A DNA stretch of 64,000 nt from Cognatundibacterium rivi. GTDB lineage: Bacteria; Pseudomonadota; Gammaproteobacteria; Burkholderiales; Burkholderiaceae_D. Each line of letters begins with the position of its first letter. Within the stretch, counting starts at the first letter, position 1. The position numbers were made by a program, and so were the translations under genes. Below are positions 35,646 to 44,575 of this stretch, one piece after another. The notes under the pieces were generated by a model. It saw nothing but the letters and a program-made list of their open reading frames with translations. It ran no database searches and had not been told where the DNA came from. The stretch is taken from NCBI RefSeq assembly GCF_018139565.1, contig NZ_JAGSPK010000002.1:682001-746000 (forward strand). Reading direction: 5' to 3'.

Positions 35646-36032
35646 ATGGCATACTCAGATAAAGTTTTAGATCATTACGAACATCCACGTAACGTCGGCG
35701 CTTTTGAAAAAGGCGACGAAACGGTTGGCACCGGCATGGTAGGCGCACCTGCCTGCGGCGACGTAATGAAACTGCAAATTAAAGTCGGCGCGAATGGCGT
35801 GATTGAAGATGCGAAATTCAAAACCTATGGCTGTGGCTCTGCGATTGCTTCTTCTTCTCTCGTCACTGAATGGGTGAAAGGCAAAACGCTGGATCAGGCG
35901 CTGGAAATCAAAAATACCGCGATTGCGGAAGAACTTGCTTTGCCGCCGGTCAAGATCCACTGCTCAATTCTGGCGGAAGATGCGATCAAAGCAGCAGTGC
36001 TGGATTACAAAAACAAGCACGGCGCACAATAA
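35646..36032 (+). CDS. iscU: Fe-S cluster scaffold IscU
   Basis: A 128-residue scaffold with all three conserved cysteines: [24 protein letters not shown] and [13 protein letters not shown], plus the LPPVK motif read by HscA. It assembles clusters with sulfur from IscS. It follows iscS by 83 bp with GGAG ahead of the ATG. Confidence 0.97.
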   Translation: MAYSDKVLDHYEHPRNVGAFEKGDETVGTGMVGAPACGDVMKLQIKVGANGVIEDAKFKTYGCGSAIASSSLVTEWVKGKTLDQALEIKNTAIAEELALPPVKIHCSILAEDAIKAAVLDYKNKHGAQ

Positions 36033-36118
36033 GTAAACCAGTAGCGAAGCATCAACAAGGCAGCATCAGGCTTGACTATACATACGACAGCGATGCTGCC
36101 GTAGAGATTGGAAATACC

Positions 36119-36442
36119 ATGGCAATCACACTGACAGAAAAAGCAGCAAAACACGTTTCCCGCTATATGGAGCGACGCGGCAAAGGCATAGGCCTGCGCT
36201 TTGGCGTACGCACGACTGGTTGCTCAGGCATGGCGTATAAACTCGAATACGTTGATGAAGTCGGCAGTGATGATCAGGTGTTTGAGTCGCACGGCGTCAA
36301 GGTGTTTGTCGATCCGAAAAGTCTGCCTTACATAGACGGCACTGAACTCGATTTCGCGCGCGAAGGACTGAACGAAGGCTTTAAATTTTACAACCCGAAT
36401 GTCAAGGATGAATGCGGTTGTGGTGAAAGCTTCCGGATTTAA
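36119..36442 (+). CDS. iscA: A-type Fe-S carrier IscA
   Basis: A 107-residue A-type protein with the three ligand cysteines in [13 protein letters not shown] and the C-terminal [11 protein letters not shown] 36119 gives the conserved [13 protein letters not shown]. It carries iron or clusters to target proteins. It lies between iscU and hscB. Confidence 0.97.
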   Translation: MAITLTEKAAKHVSRYMERRGKGIGLRFGVRTTGCSGMAYKLEYVDEVGSDDQVFESHGVKVFVDPKSLPYIDGTELDFAREGLNEGFKFYNPNVKDECGCGESFRI

Positions 36443-36450
36443 GGTTCAGC

Positions 36451-36954
36451 ATGCAAAATCATTTTGAGCTGTTCCAATTGCCACAACAGTTCGCCGTAGA
36501 TAGCGCACAACTCGACCGCGCTTATCGCGAAGTCCAGAACACCGTGCATCCGGACAAATTTGTGCAGGCCAGCGAAGCAGAAAAACGCGTTGCAATGCAA
36601 TGGGCGACGCATGCCAATGAAGCTTACCAGACACTGAAAAAGCCGTTAAAACGAGCAACTTACCTCTGTCAGTTGCAGGGCGTTGATTTACAGACGGAAT
36701 CAAACACGAGCATGCCCGCCGCCTTTCTGATGCAGCAAATGGAATGGCGCGAAACGTTCGAAGACGCGCGGCATGCCAATGACATCAGCGCTCTGCTTGC
36801 ACTCGAAAATGAATTGCACGACGCACTGAAATCAGAATTACAACAAGTTGGCTCAGCGCTTGACGCGCAGGACTACAAGGCTGCGACACTACATATCCGC
36901 ACCTGTATGTTTCTGGAAAAATTCATCGCCGACATTGCAGCGCTGGAAGAGTAA
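36451..36954 (+). CDS. hscB: Co-chaperone HscB
   Basis: A 167-residue J-domain protein: residues 1-75 carry the J domain with the HPD motif (VHPDKFVQASEAEK), followed by the helical IscU-binding domain. It delivers IscU to HscA and stimulates its ATPase. Eight bases separate it from iscA. Confidence 0.95.
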   Translation: MQNHFELFQLPQQFAVDSAQLDRAYREVQNTVHPDKFVQASEAEKRVAMQWATHANEAYQTLKKPLKRATYLCQLQGVDLQTESNTSMPAAFLMQQMEWRETFEDARHANDISALLALENELHDALKSELQQVGSALDAQDYKAATLHIRTCMFLEKFIADIAALEE

Positions 36955-37016
36955 ATCCGAATAACCCGCGCTTGATTGCGCCCATCTGATGGCTTGCCAT
37001 CCACGCATATAACACC

Positions 37017-38882
37017 ATGGCTTTATTGCAGATTTCCGAACCTGGCATGTCCACCGCTCCACACCAGCACCGTCTGGCCGTCGGAATTGATCTTGGTACG
37101 ACTAACTCTCTGGTCGCGACTGTACGCAACAGTATCCCCGAAGTATTAAATGATGAAGAGGGACGCCCTTTGCTTCCTTCTGTCGTCCGCTACCTTCCGA
37201 ATGGACATGCGCACATTGGCTTTAAAGCGCAGGCAGAACAAAGTAACGACCCAAAAAACACCATCGTTTCCGTCAAACGTTTTATGGGTCGCGGCCTGAA
37301 AGATATCGCCCACGCTGAAAACCTGCCTTACGATTTTTACGATGCTCCAGGCATGGTGCAGATCAACACGATCGCCGGGATAAAAAGCCCGGTCGAAGTG
37401 TCGGCACAGGTACTCGCAACGTTGCGCCAGCAAGCCGAAGATGCCCTGGGCGACGATCTGGTCGGTGCCGTGATTACGGTTCCGGCTTACTTTGATGATG
37501 CACAAAGGCAGGCAACTAAAGACGCAGCAAAACTCGCTGGGCTGAATGTATTACGGCTACTCAATGAGCCGACTGCAGCGGCGATTGCTTACGGTCTGGA
37601 TAATGCGTCGGAAGGCACTTACGCCGTCTATGATCTCGGCGGTGGCACTTTCGACATTTCGATACTGAAAATGAGCAAAGGCGTATTTGAAGTGTTATCG
37701 ACTGGCGGCGACTCTGCGCTCGGCGGCGACGACTTTGACCATAGGCTGTTTTGCTGGATTTTGCAGGAATCGCAACTGGCCCCGTTATCTGACGAAGATA
37801 CCAGCACGCTGATGATCAAGGCGCGCGAAGCCAAAGAAATTTTATCCAGTAAAACCAGCACTTACATTGATGCCAAACTGAATTCAGGTGAAAGTGTGCA
37901 TCTGCAGATCAGCGCCGCGCAATTCGCAGAAATGACGCAGAATCTGGTATTAAAAACCATCACACCTTGCCGCAAAGCCTTGCGCGATGCAGGTTTGTCG
38001 GCAGACGACATCGATGGCGTCGTGCTGGTCGGTGGTGCGACACGTATGCCACATGTACGCAAAGCGGTCGGTGAATTTTTCCATACAACGCCGCTGGCCA
38101 ATATCGATCCGGATAAAGTGGTCGCTCTCGGCGCGGCCATACAGGCCAATCTGCTGGCGGGTAATCGCGCTGCTGGCGACGACTGGTTGCTGCTGGACGT
38201 GATTCCCCTGTCGCTGGGCGTGGAAACCATGGGCGGACTGGCGGAAAAAGTTATTCCGCGCAACTCCACCATTCCTTGCGCCCGCGCACAGGAATTCACG
38301 ACATTCAAAGATGGCCAGACGGCAATGGCGATTCATATCGTACAAGGCGAACGTGAACTGGTCAGCGACTGCCGCTCACTGGCGCGTTTCGAATTACGCG
38401 GTATTCCACCAATGGCTGCGGGTGCCGCGCGAATCCGGATAACGTATCAGGTTGATGCCGATGGGCTGCTGTCGGTTTCAGCACGTGAACTACGCTCCGG
38501 CGTCGAAGCGACGATCACCGTCAAGCCTTCGTACGGTCTTGCCGACGACGACATCACACGCATGTTGCAAGATTCGTTCAGTTCCGCAGATCAGGATATG
38601 CAACAAAGAGCATTGCGCGAAGAACAAGTGGAAGCAGAAAGAATTTTGCTGGCAACCCAATCCGCGTTGGAAGCAGATCGCCACCTGATTTCAGACGCAG
38701 AATACGATGCCATCTCGCAACTGATGCAACAAGTAAAAAAACTGGCGCAACAAGACAATCATCAGGCTTTACATAACGCGATTACTGCTCTGGCACATGG
38801 AACCGAAGAATTCGCTGCCCGCCGCATGGATCAGAGCGTACGTTCAGCGCTGGCTGGAAAAAAACTTGACGAGATCGCCTGA
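37017..38882 (+). CDS. hscA: Fe-S assembly chaperone HscA
   Basis: A 621-residue Hsp70 of the HscA type. The N-terminal [10 protein letters not shown] extension is shared with E. coli HscA, which fixes the start at 37017. Nucleotide-binding stretches [29 protein letters not shown] and [17 protein letters not shown] are present. It binds the IscU LPPVK motif and drives cluster transfer. Confidence 0.97.
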   Translation: MALLQISEPGMSTAPHQHRLAVGIDLGTTNSLVATVRNSIPEVLNDEEGRPLLPSVVRYLPNGHAHIGFKAQAEQSNDPKNTIVSVKRFMGRGLKDIAHAENLPYDFYDAPGMVQINTIAGIKSPVEVSAQVLATLRQQAEDALGDDLVGAVITVPAYFDDAQRQATKDAAKLAGLNVLRLLNEPTAAAIAYGLDNASEGTYAVYDLGGGTFDISILKMSKGVFEVLSTGGDSALGGDDFDHRLFCWILQESQLAPLSDEDTSTLMIKAREAKEILSSKTSTYIDAKLNSGESVHLQISAAQFAEMTQNLVLKTITPCRKALRDAGLSADDIDGVVLVGGATRMPHVRKAVGEFFHTTPLANIDPDKVVALGAAIQANLLAGNRAAGDDWLLLDVIPLSLGVETMGGLAEKVIPRNSTIPCARAQEFTTFKDGQTAMAIHIVQGERELVSDCRSLARFELRGIPPMAAGAARIRITYQVDADGLLSVSARELRSGVEATITVKPSYGLADDDITRMLQDSFSSADQDMQQRALREEQVEAERILLATQSALEADRHLISDAEYDAISQLMQQVKKLAQQDNHQALHNAITALAHGTEEFAARRMDQSVRSALAGKKLDEIA

Positions 38883-38930
38883 TTTTCGCCGCATCGCCAT
38901 AGGCTAACACTGACTAATACTGAGACTGAC

Positions 38931-39269
38931 ATGCCACAAATTATCGTTCTGCCCCACCCTCAACTTTGCCCGGAAGGCACCGTGATCGACGCGCCGGAAG
39001 GCAAATCACTGTGTGAGGCATTAGTTGAAAGCGATGTTGAAATCGAACATGCGTGTGAAATGTCATGCGCCTGCACCACATGCCACGTCGTCATTCGTGA
39101 AGGCTTCCAGTCACTGAACGCATCGTCTGACGATGAAGAAGACTTACTCGACGCCGCCTGGGGACTCGAAGCAACCTCGCGCCTGTCTTGCCAGGTCAAA
39201 CTGGGCAAACAGGACATCACGATAGAGATTCCGAAATACACGATCAATCACGCTCGCGAAAATCATTAA
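38931..39269 (+). CDS. fdx: Isc [2Fe-2S] ferredoxin
   Basis: A 112-residue adrenodoxin-type ferredoxin. Ligands are in CEMSCACTTC (C-x5-C-x2-C within the loop) and the C-terminal RLSCQVKL. It supplies electrons during cluster assembly. It follows hscA in the usual order. Confidence 0.97.
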   Translation: MPQIIVLPHPQLCPEGTVIDAPEGKSLCEALVESDVEIEHACEMSCACTTCHVVIREGFQSLNASSDDEEDLLDAAWGLEATSRLSCQVKLGKQDITIEIPKYTINHARENH

Positions 39270-39298
39270 ACGTCAGATAAAAACATCAGGTGAACGCT

Positions 39299-39493
39299 AT
39301 GAAATGGTCTGAGACACATCGTATTGCTGAAGCTTTATACGATCAATTTCCGGATATTGATCCACTTAGCTTGCGTTTCACCGATTTGCACAATCTGATC
39401 GTCGATCTTGCCGAGTTTGACGATGACCACGCCCGTGGCGGCGAAAAAGTTCTCGAAGCCATCCAGGCTGCCTGGATAGAAGAAGCCAAATAA
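39299..39493 (+). CDS. iscX: Fe-S assembly protein IscX
   Basis: A 64-residue acidic protein (MKWSETHRIAEALYDQFPDI, then DPLSLRFTDLHNLI and the C-terminal ILEAIQ-like AIQAAWIEEAK). It binds iron and IscS and tunes the rate of cluster formation. ATG 39299 is preferred over a GTG nine bases upstream because GGTG lies at the right distance. Last gene of the isc operon. Confidence 0.93.
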   Translation: MKWSETHRIAEALYDQFPDIDPLSLRFTDLHNLIVDLAEFDDDHARGGEKVLEAIQAAWIEEAK

Positions 39494-39519
39494 AAGCTCT
39501 TTGTTGCTATCACAACGCA

Positions 39520-39552
39520 ATGCATGTGAATTGTCCAAACAATCACATGCAT
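39520..39552 (+). other. Stem-loop after the isc operon
   Basis: ATGCATGTG-a-ATTGT pairs with ACAAT-CACATGCAT around CCAA, 14 base pairs with one bulge. There is no T-run, so it is not a classical terminator; it may stabilise the 3' end or be a protein site. Confidence 0.6.
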
Positions 39553-39731
39553 GTCTTGCTCAAAAACAAAAAACCTCTTAATATTTCCTGATTGTCTAGC
39601 GATTTGCCGATGCAAAATCGTGTGCCTCCGGTCACCCGGTTGACTCGTCTGACATTGTGCTCAGGATCAATTCGCAGCAAGTGCAACTGACCCCGGCATT
39701 CCACACAACTGTGACGTTCAAGGACATAGTA

Positions 39732-41345
39732 ATGCGGTTTCGAAACTTTCTTTCTTCCATCCGCAGCCGCATCACACTTCGCCTTGCCATTATCTTAGCG
39801 GTCGTTTTCGGTGTCGCAGTTCCTTCCGCCATTCTGGTTCCCTACCATCTGAGCACAATAGAAAGTGCCGCGCGGATTCGTAACAACGAAGATCACAATC
39901 GTCTGGTCGATATTTTGTCTGTGATTCTGAGTGAACCGTTATGGCAAATCACACCGGAAATCGCCAATATTTCCAGCGAAGTTGTTTATTCCGATCCGCG
40001 CGTTGCGAAGATCGAAGTCATCACCCTGCCAGACCGCAAAGAATTTATTAAAAATGATGTGCACATGCAAAACCAGGTCGGGCCATTCACCAGCATGGTT
40101 CGTGAAATCAAGCACGGCGGCCAGGTCATCGGCGAAGTCAAACTGACACTTGCTGAAGATTTACTGCGCGAAAGCCTGCGTTCCGACTTCCGCCGTTATG
40201 TGACCACCGCTGTGCTCTCATTATTTCTGGCAATCGTCTTTATTCTGATGGTATTGCAATGGCGTCTGGTGAAGCCGGTGCGTCTGCTGATGGATGAATC
40301 TGATCGTCTCGCCAATGGTGAACTGAATGCACCAATTACGCTTAATCGTGAAGATGAACTCGGTCACCTCGCCACCAGTCTGGAAGTCACCCGTCAGGCA
40401 CTCAAACGTTCATTTGGCGAACTTGAAATAAAAAATCAGCAATTACTGGAATACTCTGGCACGCTGGAATCCAAAGTACGGCAAAGAACGCAAGAACTGG
40501 AATCGGTTAACCGCAATCTTGAAGCCGCGCTGCACAATGTCAACACGGCGCAATCCGAGCTGGCGCGGGTAGAACGCATGGCGGCACTGGGATCTATGGT
40601 CGCCGGGGTTGCGCATGAACTGAATACACCGCTGGGCAACTGTTTGCTCGTCGCCAGCACACTTGAAGAAGAAACCCGCCAGCTGTTGAAAATGGTGGAA
40701 GACAACCAGATCAGACGTTCTGATCTGACCCGTTATGCGACCACCGCGCTGGACTCGTCCAAACTGTTATTACGCGGCTTGCAGCAATCGGCACATCTGG
40801 TTGGTGATTTCAAACAAGTGGCGGTCGATCAGTCGAGTGCGCAACGGCGCACGTTTGGCCTGAAGGTCACGCTGCAGGAATTATCAGCACTGCTGCATTC
40901 CAGTCTGCGCAAGACACCATTCACGCTGGAACTCGATATTCCCGACGACATTCAGCTCAACAGCTATCCCGGCCTGCTGGGACAAGTGTTCACCAATCTC
41001 GTTAACAACTCTGTGATTCACGGGCTGGAAGGTCGCAACCACGGCGTTATGCACTGCACCGCGGTAAAACAAGGGGAATTCGTCCTCATCATCTTTACCG
41101 ATGACGGCAAAGGGATACCGCCAGAAATCATCAACCGTATTTTTGAACCATTTTTCACCACCAAGTTTGGTCAGGGCGGCAGTGGTCTCGGTCTGAGTAT
41201 CACATTTAACATTATTACCAATGTGCTTGGCGGCACGATCCATGTCACCAGCAAACCAGATCAGGGTTCCCGCTTCGAAATCAGATTGCCACTTGTCGCA
41301 CCAGGCGACCCCGATTCGAATGATCCATTGCTGACAGAGCATTAA
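39732..41345 (+). CDS. Membrane sensor histidine kinase (orphan)
   Basis: A 537-residue kinase. ATG 39732 has AAGGA upstream and sits just before the first transmembrane helix (18-37). A periplasmic region of about 120 residues follows, then a second helix (157-176), HAMP (177-230), a long coiled coil (225-285), the H-box VAGVAHELNTPLGN with His295, and an ATPase domain with NSVIHGLEG, DDGKGIPPEI, FFTTKFGQGGSGLGLSI. No response regulator is adjacent, so its partner and signal are unknown. Confidence 0.9.
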   Translation: MRFRNFLSSIRSRITLRLAIILAVVFGVAVPSAILVPYHLSTIESAARIRNNEDHNRLVDILSVILSEPLWQITPEIANISSEVVYSDPRVAKIEVITLPDRKEFIKNDVHMQNQVGPFTSMVREIKHGGQVIGEVKLTLAEDLLRESLRSDFRRYVTTAVLSLFLAIVFILMVLQWRLVKPVRLLMDESDRLANGELNAPITLNREDELGHLATSLEVTRQALKRSFGELEIKNQQLLEYSGTLESKVRQRTQELESVNRNLEAALHNVNTAQSELARVERMAALGSMVAGVAHELNTPLGNCLLVASTLEEETRQLLKMVEDNQIRRSDLTRYATTALDSSKLLLRGLQQSAHLVGDFKQVAVDQSSAQRRTFGLKVTLQELSALLHSSLRKTPFTLELDIPDDIQLNSYPGLLGQVFTNLVNNSVIHGLEGRNHGVMHCTAVKQGEFVLIIFTDDGKGIPPEIINRIFEPFFTTKFGQGGSGLGLSITFNIITNVLGGTIHVTSKPDQGSRFEIRLPLVAPGDPDSNDPLLTEH

Positions 41346-41357
41346 TCCGCCCTAAAT

Positions 41358-41438
41358 ATACTCCCCCCAGTATATAAAAAGCCCCAATGTTGACACCGAC
41401 ATTCAGTAGTTTTTAGCGATTTACCGGGGGAGTATCTG
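41358..41438 (-). repeat. Dispersed AGTAT element, copy 4
   Basis: Core ATACTCCCCCCAGTAT at 41358-41373 followed by ATAAAAAGCCCC; partner GGGGGAGTAT at 41426-41435. The core and its flank match copy 5 almost base for base over about 30 bp, while the partner motif is inverted relative to copy 5. It lies between the kinase and thyA. Confidence 0.72.
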
Positions 41439-41583
41439 AAATACCAGCATTTCCCGTAGTACAACAGACGCTTGATTGTGTGCGGCGCAACAAATAGCGT
41501 TGTTCATAGAACAGATACGCGCAGGCAAGTGTCTGGCTGATGTATACTGCTGCCTCATTTCATTCCGCTTTCACCTCATCTTT

Positions 41584-42378
41584 ATGCGTCAATATCTGGA
41601 ATTCATGCGTCACGTGCGCGATCACGGAACAAAAAAAACTGACCGTACCGGCACCGGCACGGTGTCCGTTTTCGGCTATCAGATGCGTTTTGACCTGAAT
41701 GAGGGTTTTCCGCTGGTCACGACCAAAAAACTGCATCTGAAATCCATCGTGCATGAGCTGATCTGGTTCCTGGCCGGATCCACCAATATCAAGTATCTCA
41801 AGGATAATGGCGTCTCCATCTGGGACGACTGGGCCGATGAGAATGGTGATCTCGGGCCGGTCTATGGTTCACAATGGCGCAACTGGCCAACGCCGGATGG
41901 TCAGCATATCGATCAGATTCAACAGTTAATTGAACAGATTAAAAACAATCCTGACTCACGTCGTTTAATCGTTTCAGCATGGAATGTCGCCGATATTCCG
42001 CAGATGAAACTGCCGCCCTGCCATGCGCTGTTTCAGTTTTATGTGGCCGACGGCAAACTGTCTTGCCAGTTGTATCAGCGCAGCGCCGATATTTTCCTCG
42101 GGGTGCCGTTTAATATCGCCTCGTATGCCCTGCTGACGCACATGATTGCACAGCAAACGGGGCTTGGTGTTGGCGACTTTATCTGGACCGGCGGCGATTG
42201 CCACTTGTATTCGAATCACATGGAACAGGTTGATTTGCAACTGTCGCGTGCGCCGTTACCGTTGCCGCAGCTGGTAATTCAGCGCCAGCCCGCATCGATT
42301 TTCGAATACAAATTTGAGGATTTCGAATTCCGCAACTACGAATTTCATCCACATATTAAAGCTCCGGTCGCGGTGTAA
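41584..42378 (+). CDS. thyA: Thymidylate synthase
   Basis: A 264-residue ThyA, exactly the E. coli length, starting at ATG 41584 ([15 protein letters not shown]). The folate/dUMP stretches [15 protein letters not shown], catalytic Cys in [12 protein letters not shown] and [20 protein letters not shown] are intact. It makes dTMP from dUMP. The frame extends 36 residues upstream without family similarity. It is followed by folA, which regenerates its cofactor. Confidence 0.97.
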   Translation: MRQYLEFMRHVRDHGTKKTDRTGTGTVSVFGYQMRFDLNEGFPLVTTKKLHLKSIVHELIWFLAGSTNIKYLKDNGVSIWDDWADENGDLGPVYGSQWRNWPTPDGQHIDQIQQLIEQIKNNPDSRRLIVSAWNVADIPQMKLPPCHALFQFYVADGKLSCQLYQRSADIFLGVPFNIASYALLTHMIAQQTGLGVGDFIWTGGDCHLYSNHMEQVDLQLSRAPLPLPQLVIQRQPASIFEYKFEDFEFRNYEFHPHIKAPVAV

Positions 42379-42403
42379 AGAAAAAGAACAGAGAGTCATC
42401 AGC

Positions 42404-42886
42404 ATGTCATCCATGACCATTATCGTTGCCACGGATAGCCAATCAGGCATAGGCATCAACAACACCCTGCCCTGGCATTTGCCGGAAGATCTGGCGCATT
42501 TCAAACGGACAACCAGCGGTCATCCGATTATTATGGGACGCAAGACTTTTGAGTCCATCGGGCGACCACTGCCGAACCGGCGTAATATCGTCATCAGCCG
42601 CAATTTGGCTTGGCAGCATGAAGGTGTGGAAACGTATCCGTCAATAACGGCAGCGCAAGCCGCATTGGATGGACAAGACGCCTTCATCATCGGTGGTGCG
42701 CAAATTTATCAGCAGGCATTGCCGCTCGCCGATAAATTAATCGTCACAGAAATCGCCCAGGCATTTGCGTGCGACGCCTTCTTTCCGGCGATAGCGCCAG
42801 AGGCATGGAGAGAAACGCAACGCGAAGAGCATTTTTCAGAACAAAAACAATTACATTACGCATTCGTTACATACGAAAAAATTTAA
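42404..42886 (+). CDS. folA: Dihydrofolate reductase
   Basis: A 160-residue DHFR: IIVATDSQSGIGINNTLPWH, PEDLAHFKRTTSGHPIIMGR, KTFESIGRPLPNR and the IIGGAQIYQQALPLAD cofactor loop. It reduces dihydrofolate formed by ThyA. ATG 42404 or the Met three residues later could start it. The 25-bp gap to thyA suggests one transcript. Confidence 0.97.
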   Translation: MSSMTIIVATDSQSGIGINNTLPWHLPEDLAHFKRTTSGHPIIMGRKTFESIGRPLPNRRNIVISRNLAWQHEGVETYPSITAAQAALDGQDAFIIGGAQIYQQALPLADKLIVTEIAQAFACDAFFPAIAPEAWRETQREEHFSEQKQLHYAFVTYEKI

Positions 42887-42897
42887 AGGGAAACACG

Positions 42898-43467
42898 ATG
42901 TCAGGACACGGCTTTCACGTACACGGCCCACATGACCATGAATTAGAGCATGCGGCGCATGGCAATGATGATTTTGCCAGCCGTATCGCGGTCATGACCG
43001 CGATTATGGCGACCGTCGGCGCCTTGTTTGGCTACGAAGGTGGCGCGACACAGAATGACGCAGCCATGTTTAAAAACGAAGCAGCGATCAAAAAAACCGA
43101 AGCAGCGAACCAATGGAATTTTTATCAGTCAAAATCGAGTAAGCAAAATCTGGCTGAACTTGCCATGGTATTACCCGGTGCCGATGCAGAAAAATACAAA
43201 GCAAAAGTAGCCCGTTACGAAAGCGAGAAAGAAGCGATCAAGAAAGACGCTGAAAAACTCGAAGCAGAATCGAAAGAGTGGGAAGAAAAATCAGAAAATG
43301 CCTTGCATCAGCACCATCGCTGGGCGCAGGCAATGACGGCAGTGCAGATTGCAATTTCGCTGGCCGCCATCACATTACTGACTAAAAAGAAATGGTTGCA
43401 ATATGCATCTTATGGTGTGGCCGGGATTGGTGTAGCGCTTGCCGGGCTCGCCTGGTTTCATATTTAA
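42898..43467 (+). CDS. DUF4337 family membrane protein
   Basis: A 189-residue protein with a His-rich N-terminus (GFHVHGPHDHELEHAAHG), a first transmembrane helix at about 28-48, a charged soluble coil (about 55-140, rich in Lys, Glu and Ala), and two more helices (143-161, 167-189). This matches DUF4337, of unknown function. The His-rich end could bind metal; that is inference. It follows folA by 11 bp with GGGAAA as ribosome site. Confidence 0.83.
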   Translation: MSGHGFHVHGPHDHELEHAAHGNDDFASRIAVMTAIMATVGALFGYEGGATQNDAAMFKNEAAIKKTEAANQWNFYQSKSSKQNLAELAMVLPGADAEKYKAKVARYESEKEAIKKDAEKLEAESKEWEEKSENALHQHHRWAQAMTAVQIAISLAAITLLTKKKWLQYASYGVAGIGVALAGLAWFHI

Positions 43468-43482
43468 TATTGAGAGATCAGA

Positions 43483-44271
43483 ATGAAAAAACTTATTAGC
43501 CTAATTTTACTGGTCAGTGCCTGTTCAGCGCAGGCGCAGACAGCAGAATTCGTCAATCTGGTGCCGGAAGCGTATTTACCTAAAGACGTTAACTTCTCGC
43601 TTGGTGGCGCAGTACTGTTCATCCCTAAATACAAAGGTTCCGATGAACACCGCGTTGCCGCTTATCCCCTGTTCGACGCGCAATGGAAAAATGGTGCGTT
43701 TTTCAGCGCTTTCAACGGCCTGGGCTATAACTTCTCGAAAAACGCCAGCTTACAATACGGCCTGCGCATGTCGCTGGAAGCTGCGCGCGACGAATCCCGT
43801 TCCGGCAAATTGCGTGGACTCGGCGATGTCAGCACTGCGCTGGAGCCTGGCGCATTCCTGAATTACTCGTTCAATCCGAATTATTCTCTGATGTCGTCGT
43901 TACGCTATGGTTCCGGCGTCGATCATAATGGCTTGCAAGTCAGTCTCGGTGCGCGCGCGACAACGGCGCTCAACAAAGATCACCGTATCTCAGCCAGCAT
44001 CGGTGCGAACTGGGCGAATAGTCATTATGCACAATCTTATTTCGGCGTAAATGCACGTCAGTCGGCTGCCAGTGGTTATGCACCATTCACGCCTTCCGCT
44101 GGCATCACCGATATCCGTGTTGGCGCCAGCTGGCACTGGACCATCGATACCAACTGGTCGCTGACGACCGGCGCCTCCATCAGCCGCTTGTCTGGTGATG
44201 CGGCGAAAAGCCCGTTCGTCTTTGACAAAACACCGGTCACCGTCTTCTCTGCGGCAAGTTATCGCTTCTGA
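43483..44271 (+). CDS. MipA/OmpV family outer membrane protein
   Basis: A 262-residue protein with a signal peptide (cleavage near AQA-QT, residue 18) and a beta-barrel pattern ending in Phe (AASYRF), typical of outer membrane proteins. FIPKYKGSDEHRVAAYPLFDAQW and GLGYNF match MipA/OmpV. MipA in E. coli links murein enzymes; others take up small molecules. It lies 15 bp after the DUF4337 gene and ends before a strong terminator. Confidence 0.87.
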   Translation: MKKLISLILLVSACSAQAQTAEFVNLVPEAYLPKDVNFSLGGAVLFIPKYKGSDEHRVAAYPLFDAQWKNGAFFSAFNGLGYNFSKNASLQYGLRMSLEAARDESRSGKLRGLGDVSTALEPGAFLNYSFNPNYSLMSSLRYGSGVDHNGLQVSLGARATTALNKDHRISASIGANWANSHYAQSYFGVNARQSAASGYAPFTPSAGITDIRVGASWHWTIDTNWSLTTGASISRLSGDAAKSPFVFDKTPVTVFSAASYRF

Positions 44272-44292
44272 GTTGTACGCATACTGACCGCG

Positions 44293-44327
44293 AAAGTGAG
44301 TATCGGCAGCGGTACTCACTTTTTTTC
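44293..44327 (+). terminator. Terminator after the MipA/OmpV gene
   Basis: AAAGTGAGTA pairs with TACTCACTTT around TCGGCAGCGG, followed by TTTTTTC. It ends the thyA-folA-DUF4337-mipA stretch. Confidence 0.88.
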
Positions 44328-44575
44328 TTTTTATGAAGCGTTTTTAATCAGAAAAACTCGCCTCAATTAGCTTTTTTAACATCAAAAAATAGCGATATTC
44401 CGCAGTAAATGACAATCCCGTGAAATTACACTCTGATTGCTTAAAATCACTGTTTTTTTTCACATGACAGACCACATATCTGAGAGAATTCGCTTCTTTG
44501 AATTTTTCGGCGCGCAAGCGGTTGATTTAACTTGCCCAGGCGTCTCCCCCGTACCAGGCTTTTTTGGAGACCTCA
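44328..44575 (+). other. AT-rich upstream region of the decarboxylase gene
   Basis: About 250 bp without a gene, rich in A and T tracts. It must contain the decarboxylase promoter, but I find no pair of -35/-10 boxes good enough to name. Confidence 0.5.
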
